DNA from: Stentor roeselii | Taxonomy: Eukaryota; Ciliophora; Heterotrichea; Heterotrichida; Stentoridae | Assembly (NCBI GenBank): GCA_006503475.1 | Contig: RSEH01000001.1 | Span: forward strand, 1 to 64,000 | Length of the DNA: 64,000 nt | Reading direction: 5' to 3' | Shown: positions 24,001-31,894 of the stretch, piece by piece | Position numbering within the stretch: position 1 is the first letter of the stretch | Layout of the letters: each line of letters starts with the position of its first letter | Translations under genes and position numbers: made by a program | Notes under the pieces: model-generated | Seen by the model: only the letters and a program-made list of their open reading frames with translations | Database searches by the model: none | Told to the model about the DNA's origin: nothing

Positions 24001-24510
24001 AAACTCCTTCAGCCCTACCTGGCCCTTAATTCAAAGAAAAACTTCGGAATCACTGAACCTGACTTTTCATCATTTTCATCAAAAAAGGTGTTTTTCAGAT
24101 GCTTTAAAATCGGGAAGTTGAACCTTGCTATTAACATCCAAAAGTCAAGAAAAAGACTAGATTTTTCAGAATTCGCAAATATTTACTTTTTTTCCGTGAT
24201 TCAAATGGCAAGTTCGATGATTCTCAGCGGGAAGACTGTTGAATTAAGTTTCAACGAGGTGCAAATTTTAAACGCTTTTCAAAACGTCGAGCATTTCGGG
24301 TTAGTTCTAGGAAAGAAGTACTTGTATCAAGGAGTGACCCAGGCGTATAAAGTTCTCGGCTTTTTGGATATTCTGGGAAATCCTTTGAAGATCATTCATA
24401 GCGTCGGCACCTCGGTTTATGACTTTTTCACTGTGAAAGAAAATTTAGACAAACAGGCGAGTTTTGCTGGTGAATTGACTCGAAGTGTAAAGACGATGCA
24501 GATGAAGTAA
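18010..24510 (+). CDS. VPS13: VPS13-family bridge-like lipid transfer protein
   Basis: The protein has 2166 residues. The N-terminus is a chorein domain: LNKYLSDYLENISKDQLEVS, then SGKITMENVRVK, a VPS13/ATG2 hallmark. A long body of beta-strand segments forms the lipid-conducting groove; residues about 325-460 add a charged coiled-coil insert. The C-terminus has the VPS13-like segment LGNPLKIIHSVGTSVYDFF, then stops soon after. At 2166 residues it is shorter than the roughly 3100 of yeast and human VPS13, and no C-terminal PH domain follows. The family moves glycerolipids in bulk between organelles at contact sites. The start lies in AATATAAATG. The frame is uninterrupted. It is convergent with the RING gene, with 10 bp between stops. 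Confidence 0.9.
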   Translation: MNRAVLHFLNKYLSDYLENISKDQLEVSIFSGKITMENVRVKNNVLQMFGFPFELRYVKLGKIDISYSLSGILSKPLKIQISDIFAFISPVDSSKWSEATLKDMLTKTKQMKLDQFDAMLDSDLGPANIPDFLKRWLIKIIDNVQLSISSIYVRYEDSITGNNGFNFGVVLKSVKASTCDSNWEKTLNPTSKVILYKLLEVESFAVFNDFEEENSIFQKRYIGDLEAMFELLVLHEMNGEISHNYIIEPFNIEARVMVNKALDKSSPLITVQVNMDKFFSNVFDGQIKSALQILEFVKLFLKFLVGVDKTINFKEFTEEEELNYRKVYGKLRNAVKNGKNPEKIKKKLAEIEKDVKFENIIELRESVNTNIIKSKLIKQKEKEIAKIDNDFRGKWAQFKSAFGKLTELEYEEKEQEVNAKIDEARKEIEKINVSGVTAPEKKKEEEWLKVFISISIGCIAVSMHYENQPLFRLETEAINLVLGLKTGVFVELQLASTRLLDLEKPHKKFPYFLDMGKVSMYLEDDPLLINFNGGDIFVYVLTKKILNVANILKNLFIAKADISEYAEGVFLRYTEYIRDGQDFIKVLFKEGQIKLPTITVKCKAPVLVFPGNLEQTTEYLVINSGEIMANTVFAYATEVHYYFELTNFGIYTVSHDSKSRSSTGKTEYMLSLETITTSFWFNAATQEIKLDSNLDDIALTVNPRTLIFLDTLDRNITKVIPKLMIIQASKTISSVESMTLNRRTDQVSVNRPTAFNNFSTLRKRGQAQGVSVSIAATVRKAYLKVIEDENDFFEVGASRIGCIIDVAHDQSVNMEYKVKEFYLKDLKHKESYLKVVYDPYPKQNLYQITLKIAIFPDTLLTHLSISVNSMRVTVFSKFIEDLLAYYKKNYNVLRLPTFSFNVPTETPAYTVNNSQFLQMSIICHKVEFWFPAKESKDCIAIDLTSHLDFKSVANYRVTYSDNDLPIKSVTIMMSQEMDILAGHLSASLIKTDHSSDDEQIISPTRAKLQLEIKISEEYKLNELKMNIDVDSMEAGVKLQQLPSFIHLGFDWMFFFMPGVLVSSVTNSTLLMTINVRSFGLTFVNQSENLEFLAKVEIKQAKVKVQQSQAGQIVACQSQLSVNLYNRRLSQWQAFIEKFPVFLDLKLQGQDVSPDIRIHETIKIYVSFETVELLIEVLEFFLFQKQKKMVAEEGVVIFENHLDLPLFVSIARQNISEVWKVLPKDKLSVKTSLVEEVHKKFRGSLKWTKDMEISQQQIWVGFGLEKSRLEACYLLLNERLTEIIDTGGKRLLIQNQDHGNSRVFVIQYCNFVLDHTTKNSQLVSITDSELNGERGTNFPISVEKINIQSNNVLCSICGYNIIIEHHEVLIRKGQICKLIEVKPEFMVKNLLRENIEILDKYLNVIQTIQPGSLDIFLAAVGKTYTIRFFIKDLELRTEPFKFLTEIKGKKMINIENFAGASILLKLKKTDLKSHHILQDYPKTLKNMKTFSQTFEIFSEYILENLSQIDLKISGLLLIKNSSVYFSDSEKRLQIQGPGDKSRSSDFFKIDTVGVSGQLKAEYSESPGNFIGLKIVQSEGHLKLTKHAIFTPRYLLWNYLEIPVFLTIDGISSFEVSPKTEDDGFLVLDGFDESSSLQLSLENLCWSAQMRIDEINDFQIRLQHSSYSCTSLHPPWYLPDFSNDYTRFIRVVISSEDGASLHISLLNPSDPDFRIVNKSDEPIFVKQSGLEDKETLMIPPFESKPWAWANNFLEKKKVKVYLLDFSQEFSLEKIKNYKQKPLGDFHVSVVIAGSTRELWVKGKEFNENKLRASRDFFVITKETHEHQVVNPRFGIQGSLVPLAELIENLALPVIENLAERQNLQITASVAHISVNLLSTDLRNCFGVSIRGLQLAAKVKTFKIQGKVKVATNAMVKLKTLDVFYSDEERNCSGTIVSLSPGEDAGLSVILNHDVVIKMENRGLLDQKHKFEDFQLDLGPVSIRINDEILHSLLNFRDYLKLLQPYLALNSKKNFGITEPDFSSFSSKKVFFRCFKIGKLNLAINIQKSRKRLDFSEFANIYFFSVIQMASSMILSGKTVELSFNEVQILNAFQNVEHFGLVLGKKYLYQGVTQAYKVLGFLDILGNPLKIIHSVGTSVYDFFTVKENLDKQASFAGELTRSVKTMQMK

Positions 24511-24520
24511 TTATTAATAA

Positions 24521-25762
24521 TTAGGCGAGGTTTAATACTCCTTGCTCTGGAACTCGCTCTTGAATCGGACCGGAACTTTCGAAGTAGTTTTCGTTGTTGT
24601 AGTCTTTCTTGCAGATGCAGCAGATTTTCTGTCTTTGGAACCACTCGTCTATACAGTCTTTGTGGTAAAAATGACGGCATTCTAAAATTCTTATTGCTGA
24701 GGATACTTCGAACTTCACCTGGCAGATTGAACAGGTGTCGTCGTCTTTTTGGGTCATTTCTTTGTAGTGGAGAACAGGGAATTTGTCGTCTTTTAGGATT
24801 ATTTTAAATGTTGCAAGTGTTTTTCGCTTGTTTTTAAATCTGCAGCATTTGAGAACTGCAATCACACCCCAGACCATTATGACTAAACAAGCAACACTTA
24901 GCAAAATCCACATCACAAGTGGAGACTTTTGGGTGCTATTCGAATCAGACTTCTTCGAACAAATAAAGTTAATTTTTTGATTTTCCATCGAAAAAAATCC
25001 AAGAATAGAATTCTCAGAAAACTGACATTTTTTGTTAGTATCATTCAAACCTAGGCTACATCGTTGATCATAGTCAAGTCTTCCAGTGACTTTCGAAATT
25101 CTAACTTTCTATTACCCCGAAAGTATTTCTTTAGAAAAAATCCTCAAAGCAGGAGCCTTTTTGTTAACTTCACATTCAAAAGAAAAGTTGTAATCAAAAC
25201 GAAAAAAAGAGTAAATCTGCGCAGAAAGAGCAAAACTATAAACTCTATTCAAATACCCGTCTTGAACAGGAATCGAGCAGTCGTTACCCGCAAAAAAATC
25301 TCCGCAATCACATCGACTTTTTATACATTTTCCATTTTCAGAGCAGGAATTCAAGCATTTATGCTGATCTTCATAAGAATTACCCAAAGTTGTTACTTTT
25401 AACTCCCACTCGACAGGTTTTTCAAGTTCATAAATAAAAATTCCGAGTTTCCAGTCCTGTTGTGCTTCAAGTTGCAAGGTGTGATTCGGTGAGTTTGAAA
25501 TCCAGGAGTCTTTGTCGAAGACATCAGCTTTGACTGACCAAATTTCGGATGATGTTGAAGATTGTTCCGGGTTTTTTGACTTTCTTGCTGTTAAAAGGGC
25601 CTCTTTAGCATTTTCTGATTTTTGAAGAAGGTTGACTTCGAGCCCAGTTGAAGAGAGGTTGAACTGGTTGAGAGATAAGAAGTGCTCTTGAGTTGTTTGC
25701 TTGAAACGGAGAAGGTACGAGTTTATTATACAGAACAAAGCGAGTATTACAAAGATCTTCAT
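24521..25762 (-). CDS. EGF-transmembrane-RING-H2 protein (spliced)
   Basis: Two exons join through a 15-nt intron at 25101-25115, giving about 408 residues. A signal peptide (1-17) leads a lumenal part with an EGF-like Cys cluster (CSENGKCIKSRCDCGDFFAG, around 135-160). One membrane segment follows (about 277-300). The cytosolic tail carries a RING-H2 finger (about 339-379) with the spacing C-x2-C-x14-C-x-H-x2-H-x2-C-x10-C-x2-C. This is a complete zinc ligand set for an E3 ubiquitin ligase. The layout resembles membrane RING ligases of the endolysosomal route. A lumenal sensor or cargo-binding role is inference. The two halves look like separate genes unless the tiny intron is recognised. Confidence 0.9.
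25101..25115 (-). other. 15-nt intron in EGF-TM-RING gene
   Basis: GTAATAGAAAGTTAG on the minus strand, with A at position 10. Splicing fuses the EGF half to the RING half in frame. Confidence 0.9.
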
Positions 25763-25893
25763 ATATATGAATATTTCAGTCCTTAGAATAATTTAAACAT
25801 TTATAAATTTCACAACTTGGGTTAATTTAGAAATTTATTGAAAAGTATTAGAAATGTGAAATTCATCTAAAAACCAGTTTAACTTAAGCTACT

Positions 25894-26310
25894 CTAAAAA
25901 TCAAATTTTCTAATTAAAGAAGAATCGTTGAATTTCAAGGCGAAATCAATTGAATTGCGATTCTCAGCAGATATTTTCTTAATCACTGAAGATTTGAGAT
26001 ACACCCAATCCCCGTCCGAGTTAGCGACCTTCTCAGTTTCCTTAAAAAATGGAGTCACTTTATCACAAAAATTTAAACAGTAACAATTTTTTTCTAGTTT
26101 TTTCGACAACTTGAAGAATTTTTCAGAAACTTTAGAATCAGGAGTGAAAATCCCTGACCCATGCTTGTCAATCTCGAAATTTTTATCAAATTTCGAGACT
26201 TTAATAGGAGTTAAGAGTTTATTCAGCACCTGTATTTTTACTTTTTTCTTGATTTCCAAGTTTTTTTCTTGTTTTTCCTGACAATCTTTTGAATATTCCC
26301 TGAAATTCAT
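25894..26310 (-). CDS. hypothetical basic protein
   Basis: The protein has 138 residues and is rich in Lys, Phe and Ser. No family was recognised. The N-terminal third is a charged, probably helical stretch; the C-terminal half contains CYCLNFCDKVTPFF. There is no signal peptide or membrane segment. It lies 19 bp downstream of the stop of the Arb2-like gene on the same strand, so it may share regulation with it. Support is an intact frame in a gene-dense context and base composition like its neighbours. Confidence 0.65.
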   Translation of the reverse strand: MNFREYSKDCQEKQEKNLEIKKKVKIQVLNKLLTPIKVSKFDKNFEIDKHGSGIFTPDSKVSEKFFKLSKKLEKNCYCLNFCDKVTPFFKETEKVANSDGDWVYLKSSVIKKISAENRNSIDFALKFNDSSLIRKFDF

Positions 26311-26329
26311 GAATTATTAGCCTAAATGT

Positions 26330-28909
26330 TCAAATTAAATAAGGATTTTCCTCATTTATCCGAAGTAAAAACTTTTTAATCGACTTTCGTGCAGATCCAG
26401 TGGTGTACTCATGTCGCTGGTGTCCAGAGCTCACAAAGACGATGGGGTCCATTCTTCCGACTCTCTGGTCCAGTGGCAAGCCAGAAGCGACCCAATCAAC
26501 AGCCCTTCTTTTAAAGAACTGAATTTTTTCCTGATCCATTCCATAATATCCATGAACGGCGTCAGTAAAAGCGATTCCTTTCACCCTTTCCCTGAACTCT
26601 TCCCAGAACAAGGCAGCTAAAGAAACAGTCGAAACTCCTCCACACGAATGTCCGATAATAAACAAGTCTTTCGGCGAATTATCTCGAATAAAAGTTCTCC
26701 AAATATAATTTCCATGACTTTCTAAACTGTTGTTCTTCGGAATCGGCCTTCCTTTGCTTCGGTTTTTATTTGGGTTGAAGATGATCACTTCGAACCCGTG
26801 CTTGTTGGCGAAGGATAAGAAAGAATTCATACTGCCTGTCTTTAGTGAGTCGTTAATACAAACTGATCTTGCCCAGATCCCTGGTCGGACAGCTCCAGCG
26901 CCTTGAATGAGAAGAAGTGCTTTTGGGTGTTGTTTTTCGGGGTTGTTGAAATTGGGTGAGATGTAGATGTAGCTTTTTGGAGATGAATCTTCAGAATCAA
27001 TTGGAATTTCCACACGTTTTAAACCGTAAGTTTCAGTCATCATCTTTTCTATGCATCTTTGAACTACTTTTCCGATTTTCACGTAGTGGTCTTGGGTGGT
27101 GAACTTGAAACCTTCACCGGTTTCTATTTGAACCAGTTTTTGTCTTTCGTTGAATTCGTATTTAAACTCAAGACCTAGCTTCACGTCAGGGTTTTCATTG
27201 AGGAAAGAGTCTCGCTCTGGTATTGGAATTGATTTGAACTTTTGGATTAGGAGTGAAAGCCTTGAAGGTTTTGAAGATAAAGATTCATCTGGGCGGGATG
27301 GGATTGGGTTTTTGGGAGAGGGATAATCTGCTGATTCGGGTAAGTCGGTTGATGGCTCTTTACGGTCTTTTGGAATATCTACTGGCTCTTGGATTAGATC
27401 TGGAATTTTTGATTGTGGAAGGGAGAAGTTGGGGAAGTTGGGGAAGTTTTCTGGGATATCACTTGGGAAGGCTGGGATTATTGATGGAAGGCTTGGAGGA
27501 AGAGTTTCTTGGTAGATTGTGTCAGATTTTTCTTCGGATTGATCAGTTTTTATGGATTTTTCATGGTTTTGGTCATTTTCTTCAAATTTTTCTTCTTTTT
27601 TTTCTTCAGCCTTTTCGATTTTTTCTTCAACTCTATCAGATTTTTCTTCAACTTTCTCAATTATCTCAACTTTTTCTTCAGCTTTATGAACTTTTTCTTC
27701 AGCTTTATGAACTTTTTCTTCAGCTTTATGAACTTTTTCTTCAGCTTTATGAACTTTTTCTTCAGCTTTATGAACTTTTTCTTCAGCTTTATGAACTTTT
27801 TCTTCAGCTTTATGAACTTTTTCTTCAGCTTTATGAACTTTTTCTTCAATTATATCATCTTTTCCTTCAACTATATCATCAACTTTTTCTTCAATTTTAT
27901 CATCAATTTTATCAGCTTTTTCTTCGATTATCTCAACTTTTTCTTTAGTTTTATGAACTTTTTCTTCAATTATTTCATCATTTCCTTCAAATTTATCATC
28001 AATTTTCTCTTCAACCTTTTCTATTTTTTCTTCAACTCTATCAGATTTTTCTTCACCTTTCTCAATTTTTTCTTCAATTTTATCAGCTTTTGCTTCAACT
28101 ATCTCAAGTTTTTCTTCAAGTTTATTATCAATTTTATCAGCTTTTTCTTCAATTATCTCAACTTTTTCTTCAACTTTTTCTTCATCTTCATCGACGTTTT
28201 CTTGAATTTTTTCAACTTTTTCTTCAACTTTATCAACGTTTTCTTCAACTTTATCAACCTCTTTTTCAACTTTATCAACTTCTAATCCAACTTTATCAGC
28301 TTTTTCTTCAACTTTATCAGCTGTCGCTTCAACAATCTCAACTTTTTGTTGAATTTGAACCTCTTCTTTTTGATATAAGTTGTTTGTTATTTCTTCAGAT
28401 TGGTTTTTAAAATCTTTATGTTCTTTAGATATATTTTCTTTCAATTCTTTAGGATCTTTACCAGCAATTTCTTGATTCAAACTAAAATCTCCTTTAAGCT
28501 CTTCTTTTTGATGAGAAAGCTCCTCTTTTTTTACTATTTTACCTTCATCACAATGTGCAGAATCCTCTTTTCCATCAATAGTATCTTGTTTCAAATCATT
28601 TTCATTTTTAATTTCTTCATTTTTTTGATTTCCATAAGCACCCCTCACTTTTCTTCCCTCATCCTGATTCTCTAAACATTCATTCAACTCTTCTTTCCCA
28701 CGCTCTTCAGAGATCACCTTAATTTCAGTTTCCATTTCTTCACTATCATTTTTCACTTCATCATTTTTCCTCTTCAAATCTTCTTCTTTCTCTTCAACCA
28801 ATCCCCTTTCATTCAAATTCTTTTCCTCAACATTCTTTTTCCCCTCATCATTTTGAAGTTTTTCTTTCAATTCCTTATCAAGAGCAGATTCGTCTACATT
28901 ATCCGACAT
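26330..28909 (-). CDS. Arb2/FAM172-like hydrolase domain with long charged repeat N-terminus
   Basis: The protein has 859 residues. Residues 1 to about 470 are Glu/Lys-rich, built from variants of EEKVEKI/EEKADKI and eight perfect VHKAEEK heptads, probably a long helix or coiled coil. A Pro-rich linker (about 480-570) follows. The C-terminus (about 600-855) is an alpha/beta-hydrolase-like Arb2/FAM172 domain: LLLIQGAGAVRPGIWARSV, then GHSCGG with Ser at about 755, FTDAVH with Asp at about 783, and SSGHQRHEYTT with candidate His at about 830-833. A Ser-Asp-His triad is therefore conceivable. Arb2 and FAM172 proteins act in Argonaute and splicing-related silencing in other eukaryotes; a link here is inference. 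The start is 5 bp after the stop of the CELF-like gene. Confidence 0.85.
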   Translation of the reverse strand: MSDNVDESALDKELKEKLQNDEGKKNVEEKNLNERGLVEEKEEDLKRKNDEVKNDSEEMETEIKVISEERGKEELNECLENQDEGRKVRGAYGNQKNEEIKNENDLKQDTIDGKEDSAHCDEGKIVKKEELSHQKEELKGDFSLNQEIAGKDPKELKENISKEHKDFKNQSEEITNNLYQKEEVQIQQKVEIVEATADKVEEKADKVGLEVDKVEKEVDKVEENVDKVEEKVEKIQENVDEDEEKVEEKVEIIEEKADKIDNKLEEKLEIVEAKADKIEEKIEKGEEKSDRVEEKIEKVEEKIDDKFEGNDEIIEEKVHKTKEKVEIIEEKADKIDDKIEEKVDDIVEGKDDIIEEKVHKAEEKVHKAEEKVHKAEEKVHKAEEKVHKAEEKVHKAEEKVHKAEEKVHKAEEKVEIIEKVEEKSDRVEEKIEKAEEKKEEKFEENDQNHEKSIKTDQSEEKSDTIYQETLPPSLPSIIPAFPSDIPENFPNFPNFSLPQSKIPDLIQEPVDIPKDRKEPSTDLPESADYPSPKNPIPSRPDESLSSKPSRLSLLIQKFKSIPIPERDSFLNENPDVKLGLEFKYEFNERQKLVQIETGEGFKFTTQDHYVKIGKVVQRCIEKMMTETYGLKRVEIPIDSEDSSPKSYIYISPNFNNPEKQHPKALLLIQGAGAVRPGIWARSVCINDSLKTGSMNSFLSFANKHGFEVIIFNPNKNRSKGRPIPKNNSLESHGNYIWRTFIRDNSPKDLFIIGHSCGGVSTVSLAALFWEEFRERVKGIAFTDAVHGYYGMDQEKIQFFKRRAVDWVASGLPLDQRVGRMDPIVFVSSGHQRHEYTTGSARKSIKKFLLRINEENPYLI
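27671..27838 (-). repeat. eight perfect 21-bp tandem repeats
   Basis: Eight identical consecutive copies of a 21-bp unit, each coding the heptad VHKAEEK on the minus strand, inside the Arb2-like gene. The copies show no sequence differences. Because 21 is a multiple of three, other frames also stay open here and give spurious Phe/Leu-rich open frames on the plus strand. Confidence 0.95.
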
Positions 28910-28914
28910 ATTTA

Positions 28915-29591
28915 CTAACTATTTTTCTTGAATTTCACTTTTAACCTTTTGCCCAGCACTGAAAAGCCGTTCATTTCTCTCACTGCATTGGAAGCTGAGA
29001 CAGAAGTTTCAAAGTTAACAAATCCGAAACCTTTACTTTTTCCTGATTCTTTGTCAAACGCGACTTTTGCACTGATGATCTGCCCGAAAGAAGTGAAAAG
29101 TTGATGAAGGTCGTGATCTTGGTATTCAGGAGGAAGGTAAAAAACAAAGACTTCGTTGCTTTGGCTTGTCTGGTCCAAGGGAATTATGTAGCCTTTCTTT
29201 GGCCTGCTCCATTGGGTACGGCCTGTGATTGAGTTCCAGTAATAAGAAACACCTTCTTTTGTTATGTACTCCGCCCAAGTCAGAGAACTAGGAATTCCAA
29301 GTCTTTCCTCTTCAGCGTCGGCCCATTTGATAGACATGCTTGACTAATTTTTCTTTGTAGTCTTTACTTTACCTGAGTATGATTCAGCTTTGCCATTACT
29401 TCCTCACCTTCTGATCTTATTGCAAATTTTACATTCGCACAACCAAGACCTGAAAAACGATTACTTTGATTTAGAGATTTGAATAAGGATACTTGCAATA
29501 CTTTACCATGGGCTGAAAAAAAATCGAATATCATGGATTCAGTCCAGTCTTTTGGAAGATGGTTTACAAACAGCTTTAGTCCTGAATCCAT
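28915..29591 (-). CDS. CELF-like RNA-binding protein, RRM-WW-RRM (spliced)
   Basis: Two exons join across 29344-29372, giving about 215 residues. The first RRM starts at LKLFVNHLPKDWTESMIFDF; across the splice its last strand reads SIKWADAEEERLG, which matches the VKFADTEKER segment closing the second RRM of CELF/Bruno proteins. A WW domain follows (WAEYITKEGVSYYWNSITG, then TQWSRP), and then a CELF third-type RRM (VFVFYLPPEYQDHDLHQLF, KGFGFVNFET). CELF proteins bind GU-rich RNA and control splicing and translation. Read as two genes, the first RRM would lack its last strand. The apparent intron is 29 nt, unlike every other one in the window. Confidence 0.82.
29344..29372 (-). other. apparent 29-nt intron in CELF-like gene
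   Basis: Begins GTAAAGTAAAG and ends AATTAG on the minus strand. Only removal of all 29 nt joins both RRM/WW halves in frame; the nested 15-nt GT...AG stretch inside it does not restore the frame by itself. Confidence 0.7.
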
Positions 29592-29854
29592 TATTTGGGA
29601 AAGATTTTATTAATAATTTAGTTGAGGTTTAGGATTAAATGTTGAAAAATACTTGAAAAGCAAATTTGATCGAAAATTGAATATTGCTTAACTTGAAATA
29701 ATTGAAAATAAACTCTGATTTTAAACTTTTGCTTTTAAATCCTTTATTGTCTTATCAGAATAGGATTTTTAAATAAAACCATTTGTGTTTCGATAAAGTA
29801 TATCTGAGATTATCATAATCATTTATATGTTCTCACATAATTAATTACCTAAAG

Positions 29855-31894
29855 TTAAGATTTTTTTGGATTTGTAAAATAATGACGGTAAATCACTCCT
29901 GTTATTTTGTATTCTTTTGTAATGTAAAGTTGCATAAGTCCTAGCATCAGGAACAAGTAATGAATTTTATACAAAGAAGTGTTTTCTTCCACAGAAATCG
30001 GACTTCTATTACTTTTGAGATCCTTCGATGAAAAATCAACAGGAAGTGTCCAGAAAACGACAGAAATCTTTTCCGGGTCAAATCTTTTCTCCCTTTCAAA
30101 AACTTCAAACTCCCTATCTTCAAACTTCTCATTAACAATATTATTCATCAATCTTCGATACTGTTCCTCACTGAGCATATATTTCATCTCGTTTAGATTA
30201 GATTTCAAATACTTTTTCACATTTTCACAGCTGAAATCAGCAAGAATATATTTATTCTCATCAATTAAAACAATTTTTTCGGCAACAGAACTGAAAGCTA
30301 AGTCTCGAAGTTGCTTAAAGTTGCAAGAAAGTCCAACAGAATTAGGACGATCCATGATATCTTTAATTTTCGTTGAATAAAGTTTAGTTTTTCTAACAGC
30401 AGGTAAATACAAAATCTTTTTCAAAACAATAATCGCATCGAAAATATTAAGCCCAATAGAAGATCCGATACTATACGAAATAATCACTGCCAACAACATG
30501 GGAACCGCATAGTGAATCTGTCCAGTCATCTCAAAAATAATCAAAGACACTGACAAGCAATGACAAGTAGAAGCCACAAAAGCCCCTCCGCCAACAGCAG
30601 CGAACATAGCAACCGAAGCCTTTCCTCCCATATAACTAGACCCAATATAAGCGATTCTTCCAAAGGCAGCTCCAGACATGATAACAGGTAAAAAAACTCC
30701 TCCAGGTATCTGAACACTGGTGCTGATAGAAGTGAAAATCATTTTCAAAGCACAGAACAATGCCAAACTTCCAACATTTCCACAAAAGCTCCAGTGAACT
30801 GGAAGACTTCCAGTCAACAACAGCTGGTTAAGCACTTGTTTCGCATTAAGCAGCATGAAAGGTAGAACAAAGCAAGTGAATGAATAGACACTCGTCACTA
30901 CCCAAGCATATCGAAACCTTTTATGAAGCCAAGGAACTTTTTTCTCTGCTCGCCAGGCGACCATCTGCTTGGTGATCATTGTGAAGCTCACTCCAACGAC
31001 TCCTCCAATGATCCCGAGTAAGACAAAGAATAAAAGGTCGACATTGTTGAACCCTTCAGGGATATTTGTTTGATTTACTATTTCAGTGAAATTCAACAAA
31101 CGGAAGCCATTCAGGATCAAAGAACTTAAAAATCCGCAGTATAAAGAATAGATAATGTTTGGGATCATGTAATGAGTCGCTGTTAATTCCATGCTGAAAA
31201 AAACTGAACCCAGTGGAGCAGCCATCACTGCAGATACACCAGCAGCGATAGAAGCTTCCATAATTCTTGTCTGGATCCCTGGATGAGTTTTAAGAGACTG
31301 AAAAGCCTTGAAGTCAAGAGTTTGCTTTGAAAGAATTGCAGCCAAATGAGCATGAGGCCCTTCCTTACCGATACTCAAAGCACCTGAACAGCAGATGAGT
31401 CCGAAAATCTTGCAGATGAGGGTCTTTAGTGTTAGGTACTTGGGAAGATCAACTCCTGAAAGAATCGCTTTCACTTCAGGGATGCCTGATCCGTCAGCTT
31501 CTGGAGAGAAAAAATAACCGAAAGAAGTTGCAGCGGTTATGAAGATTAGAGAAATGAAGATCCATGTCAAACATCCTAAGTAAGGATTTTCTATTTGATG
31601 AGTTAGGATCTTCTTACCGGAGATCAGCTTGAAGGCAACTAAGTCGATAAAACATGCGACTATCGATGTCATTGATGAGATCAAGGTCAAGACTAGGATT
31701 GTCAGTAGGGTTAGCTTTATTTGTTTCAATTTTGATTTCAATTGAGATTGCTTTCGCTTGTGCAAGGCGTTTGAAAAAGAGTAGTTTTGGAATGACTCGA
31801 TGTTGAAGACGTTTTCTTGGATTATTGATAGGGATTCACCTGAGGATCTCATGTTTGTTAGAGATTTCAGAGTTTCAGTCAATTGGTTTTCCAT
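29855..31894 (-). CDS. CLC-family chloride channel or Cl-/H+ exchanger
   Basis: The protein has 679 residues. Its selectivity motifs are GSGIPE (135-140), GKEGP (176-180) with the gating Glu at 178, and GGVFLPVIMSGAAFGR further on. About 17-18 helical membrane segments fill residues 60-480. Two CBS-like domains end the protein (about 510-570 and 630-675). Length and order match eukaryotic CLCs. The gating Glu is retained, so both channel and exchanger modes remain possible. Family members set chloride and pH of endosomes, contractile vacuole or plasma membrane. The start codon is followed by a short cytosolic N-terminus. The 1.16-kb spacer upstream is unusually long for this part of the window. 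Confidence 0.93.
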   Translation of the reverse strand: MENQLTETLKSLTNMRSSGESLSIIQENVFNIESFQNYSFSNALHKRKQSQLKSKLKQIKLTLLTILVLTLISSMTSIVACFIDLVAFKLISGKKILTHQIENPYLGCLTWIFISLIFITAATSFGYFFSPEADGSGIPEVKAILSGVDLPKYLTLKTLICKIFGLICCSGALSIGKEGPHAHLAAILSKQTLDFKAFQSLKTHPGIQTRIMEASIAAGVSAVMAAPLGSVFFSMELTATHYMIPNIIYSLYCGFLSSLILNGFRLLNFTEIVNQTNIPEGFNNVDLLFFVLLGIIGGVVGVSFTMITKQMVAWRAEKKVPWLHKRFRYAWVVTSVYSFTCFVLPFMLLNAKQVLNQLLLTGSLPVHWSFCGNVGSLALFCALKMIFTSISTSVQIPGGVFLPVIMSGAAFGRIAYIGSSYMGGKASVAMFAAVGGGAFVASTCHCLSVSLIIFEMTGQIHYAVPMLLAVIISYSIGSSIGLNIFDAIIVLKKILYLPAVRKTKLYSTKIKDIMDRPNSVGLSCNFKQLRDLAFSSVAEKIVLIDENKYILADFSCENVKKYLKSNLNEMKYMLSEEQYRRLMNNIVNEKFEDREFEVFEREKRFDPEKISVVFWTLPVDFSSKDLKSNRSPISVEENTSLYKIHYLFLMLGLMQLYITKEYKITGVIYRHYFTNPKKS

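Noticed and set aside
24509-24526. VPS13 extension through an 18-nt GTAATTATTAATAATTAG intron
   Set aside because: It would run into the convergent RING gene, has non-standard size and no VPS13-like sequence follows.
27253-28285. Plus-strand Phe/Leu-rich open frames opposite the Arb2-like gene
   Set aside because: They are shadows of the Lys/Glu heptad repeats on the minus strand; a 21-bp unit keeps several frames open.
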